The notes beneath the pieces were generated by a model, which saw only the letters and a list, made by a program, of their open reading frames with translations, was not told the DNA's origin and made no database searches. Made by a program: the position numbers and the translations under genes. A DNA stretch of 12,678 nucleotides. Source: an uncultured Lachnospiraceae bacterium (lineage in GTDB: Bacteria; Bacillota; Clostridia; Lachnospirales; Lachnospiraceae). The stretch lies in NCBI GenBank assembly GCA_937877165.1, contig CALEFO010000200.1:1-12678 (forward strand), written 5' to 3'. Of this stretch, positions 11,528 through 12,678 are shown in pieces. Position 1 is the stretch's first letter, and every line of letters begins with the position of its first letter.

Positions 11528-12678
11528 ATGATTCAAATCCTGATTTATCTCACTCTTGCAGTTTTTCTTCTGATTCTGGCGGTATTGTCCCGCAATGAAA
11601 AGACTCTGTCCGGAAAGCCGTCAGATGGAATCGGCAGGATTTTTCGGAAAATGTCGGTCTACCTGTACCGGAAGAGCCTCCAATGGAAGAAAAAACTGAC
11701 AGGAAAAACATACTCCAGAAGTCCCAGTGCGGAAAATATTCGGAAGGAACTGACTGTGCTGAAACCGTCTGTACGGATCCGCGCTGAGGAAGCGAGATAC
11801 CAAGTGGATAAAATCCAGCTTTTCCTCGTTTTTCTTCTTACGGCGGACGCTCTTGCTGCTGTTGTCTGGCTTGCGGGCAGACAGGAGCCCTTGATTTCTC
11901 CGGAAGGAGTTGTGAAACGACCGGCGTATGAACAGCCTGCCCGGGAGATTACCGCAGAGGTAAGTACAAAGGACCGTGATGGAAAAAAGGTTTCCATTGG
12001 AGAATATGACCTGAAGATTGATGGAAAAGCGTATACGGAGGAAGAGACGAACCGTCTGTCTGATGAGCTTCTGGACCAGCTTCCGGAGCTGATCCGCGGG
12101 GAAAACCGGAGTCTGAACTATGTGACGGGAAATCTGAATCTGATTTCCTCGGCGGAGGGATACCCATTCCGGATTTCCTGGGAAAGCAGTGACTATAGTT
12201 TTGCAGACACGGACGGGACGGTGCACGCCGAACAGATCCGGTCCGGAGAACATGAGAGAATTCAGCTGACGGCAACGCTTTCTTATGAGGGAAGAAAGAG
12301 CGGCAGAAGCTATGATGTTCTGATTTTCCGAAAACCGAAGAGTACGGAAGAAAAATTGGATGAAGAAATTTGGAAGGAATTGGAGGAGGAAGAGAACAGG
12401 AGCAGGAGTGAGAGCACGCTGCAGCTTCCCTCTGCTGTAAACGGAGTAGCCCTGCAGTGGGAAGAAAAGAAAGAGGATCAGAGTCTTCTCCTTTTTATAC
12501 TGCTTGTGGCAGCAGGTGTTCTTGCTTATGTGGGAAAAGATCAGGAGCTGCATAAAAAAGTGCAGGACCGCGACAGGGAACTTGCATTGGACTATCCATT
12601 GATTTTAAGCAAGCTGACTCTTTATCTCGGGGCGGGAATGAGTATGAGCAATATTTTCTACCGACTCGGAGAGGATTA
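11528..12678 (+). CDS. tadC: TadC-like platform protein with large Ig-like insert; 3' end beyond window
   Basis: Open from the ATG at 11528 (AAAGG nine bases upstream) to the window edge, 383 residues so far. Layout: membrane segment about 2-20; a basic stretch (21-95); membrane segment about 97-116; a hydrophilic region 117-317; membrane segment 318-336; then ELALDYPLILSKLTLYLGAGMSMSNIFYRLGED, the start of the T2SSF domain as found in TadC. Residues about 195-267 read like a degenerate bacterial Ig-like domain: SLNYVTGNLNL, ISWESSDYSFADTDGTV, then ERIQLTATLSYEGR and SYDVLIF. By topology the insert should be outside the membrane. A charged segment (272-296) and LPSAVNGVALQWEEK (300-314) link it back. 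TadC proteins are usually about 300 residues without such an insert. I believe similar long TadC proteins occur in other Lachnospiraceae, but cannot check here. Confidence 0.82.
   Translation, partial: MIQILIYLTLAVFLLILAVLSRNEKTLSGKPSDGIGRIFRKMSVYLYRKSLQWKKKLTGKTYSRSPSAENIRKELTVLKPSVRIRAEEARYQVDKIQLFLVFLLTADALAAVVWLAGRQEPLISPEGVVKRPAYEQPAREITAEVSTKDRDGKKVSIGEYDLKIDGKAYTEEETNRLSDELLDQLPELIRGENRSLNYVTGNLNLISSAEGYPFRISWESSDYSFADTDGTVHAEQIRSGEHERIQLTATLSYEGRKSGRSYDVLIFRKPKSTEEKLDEEIWKELEEEENRSRSESTLQLPSAVNGVALQWEEKKEDQSLLLFILLVAAGVLAYVGKDQELHKKVQDRDRELALDYPLILSKLTLYLGAGMSMSNIFYRLGED

Noticed and set aside
11621..12553. 310-codon open frame on the minus strand
   Set aside because: Antisense to tadC. 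The + strand frame has membrane segments, an RBS and T2SSF motifs; the antisense product is an unstructured mix of Ser, Arg and Phe.

Overview
The window looks like chromosomal DNA from a low- to mid-GC Gram-positive anaerobe, most likely of the Clostridia and plausibly Lachnospiraceae. This is inferred from gene content: a YerB/DUF3048 lipoprotein, a divergent PAP2 (YuiD-type) protein, Lachnospiraceae-style FtsH wording, and a Tad pilus locus whose TadZ lacks the Walker A lysine. No phage, IS, CRISPR, tRNA or rRNA sequence was recognised.

Left block (1-2507, + strand): the 3' part of dTDP-4-dehydrorhamnose reductase (rfbD) abuts a divergent PAP2 membrane protein, followed by a secreted YerB-type lipoprotein and a rho-independent terminator. 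This block concerns cell-envelope and surface-polysaccharide metabolism.

Middle block (2581-5514, - strand): trmB (tRNA m7G46 methyltransferase) has its own promoter and a possible weak terminator. It is followed by a two-gene unit, trxA then a D-Ala-D-Ala carboxypeptidase (dac), with a good promoter ahead of trxA. dac appears to start at a TTG inside the end of trxA, which suggests translational coupling. Its product has an extra C-terminal membrane anchor and an Arg- then Tyr/Asp/Asn-rich tail.

ftsH block (5515-8089, + strand): ftsH is preceded by a leader holding three consecutive inverted repeats, the first a perfect 16-bp dyad. Behind ftsH, in the same transcription unit, is a 105-residue protein resembling only the middle domain of the fatty-acid kinase FakA (YloV family), with no kinase domain. 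A strong terminator closes the unit.

Tad block (8090-12678, + strand): about 450 bases of non-coding DNA hold repeated TTATCCACG-type boxes, a candidate promoter and a hairpin-rich leader. Then come tadZ, cpaF/tadA, tadB and the 5' part of tadC, tightly packed with two gene overlaps. Together they would encode the localisation factor, the assembly ATPase and the two inner-membrane platform proteins of a type IVc (Flp/Tad) pilus. TadC carries a roughly 200-residue insert, predicted extracytoplasmic, with an Ig-like signature. The prepilins and remaining tad genes would lie beyond the right edge.

The most interesting items are the TadC ectodomain, the stand-alone FakA-middle-domain protein, and the structured leaders of ftsH and the tad operon. 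The core gene identities are routine.
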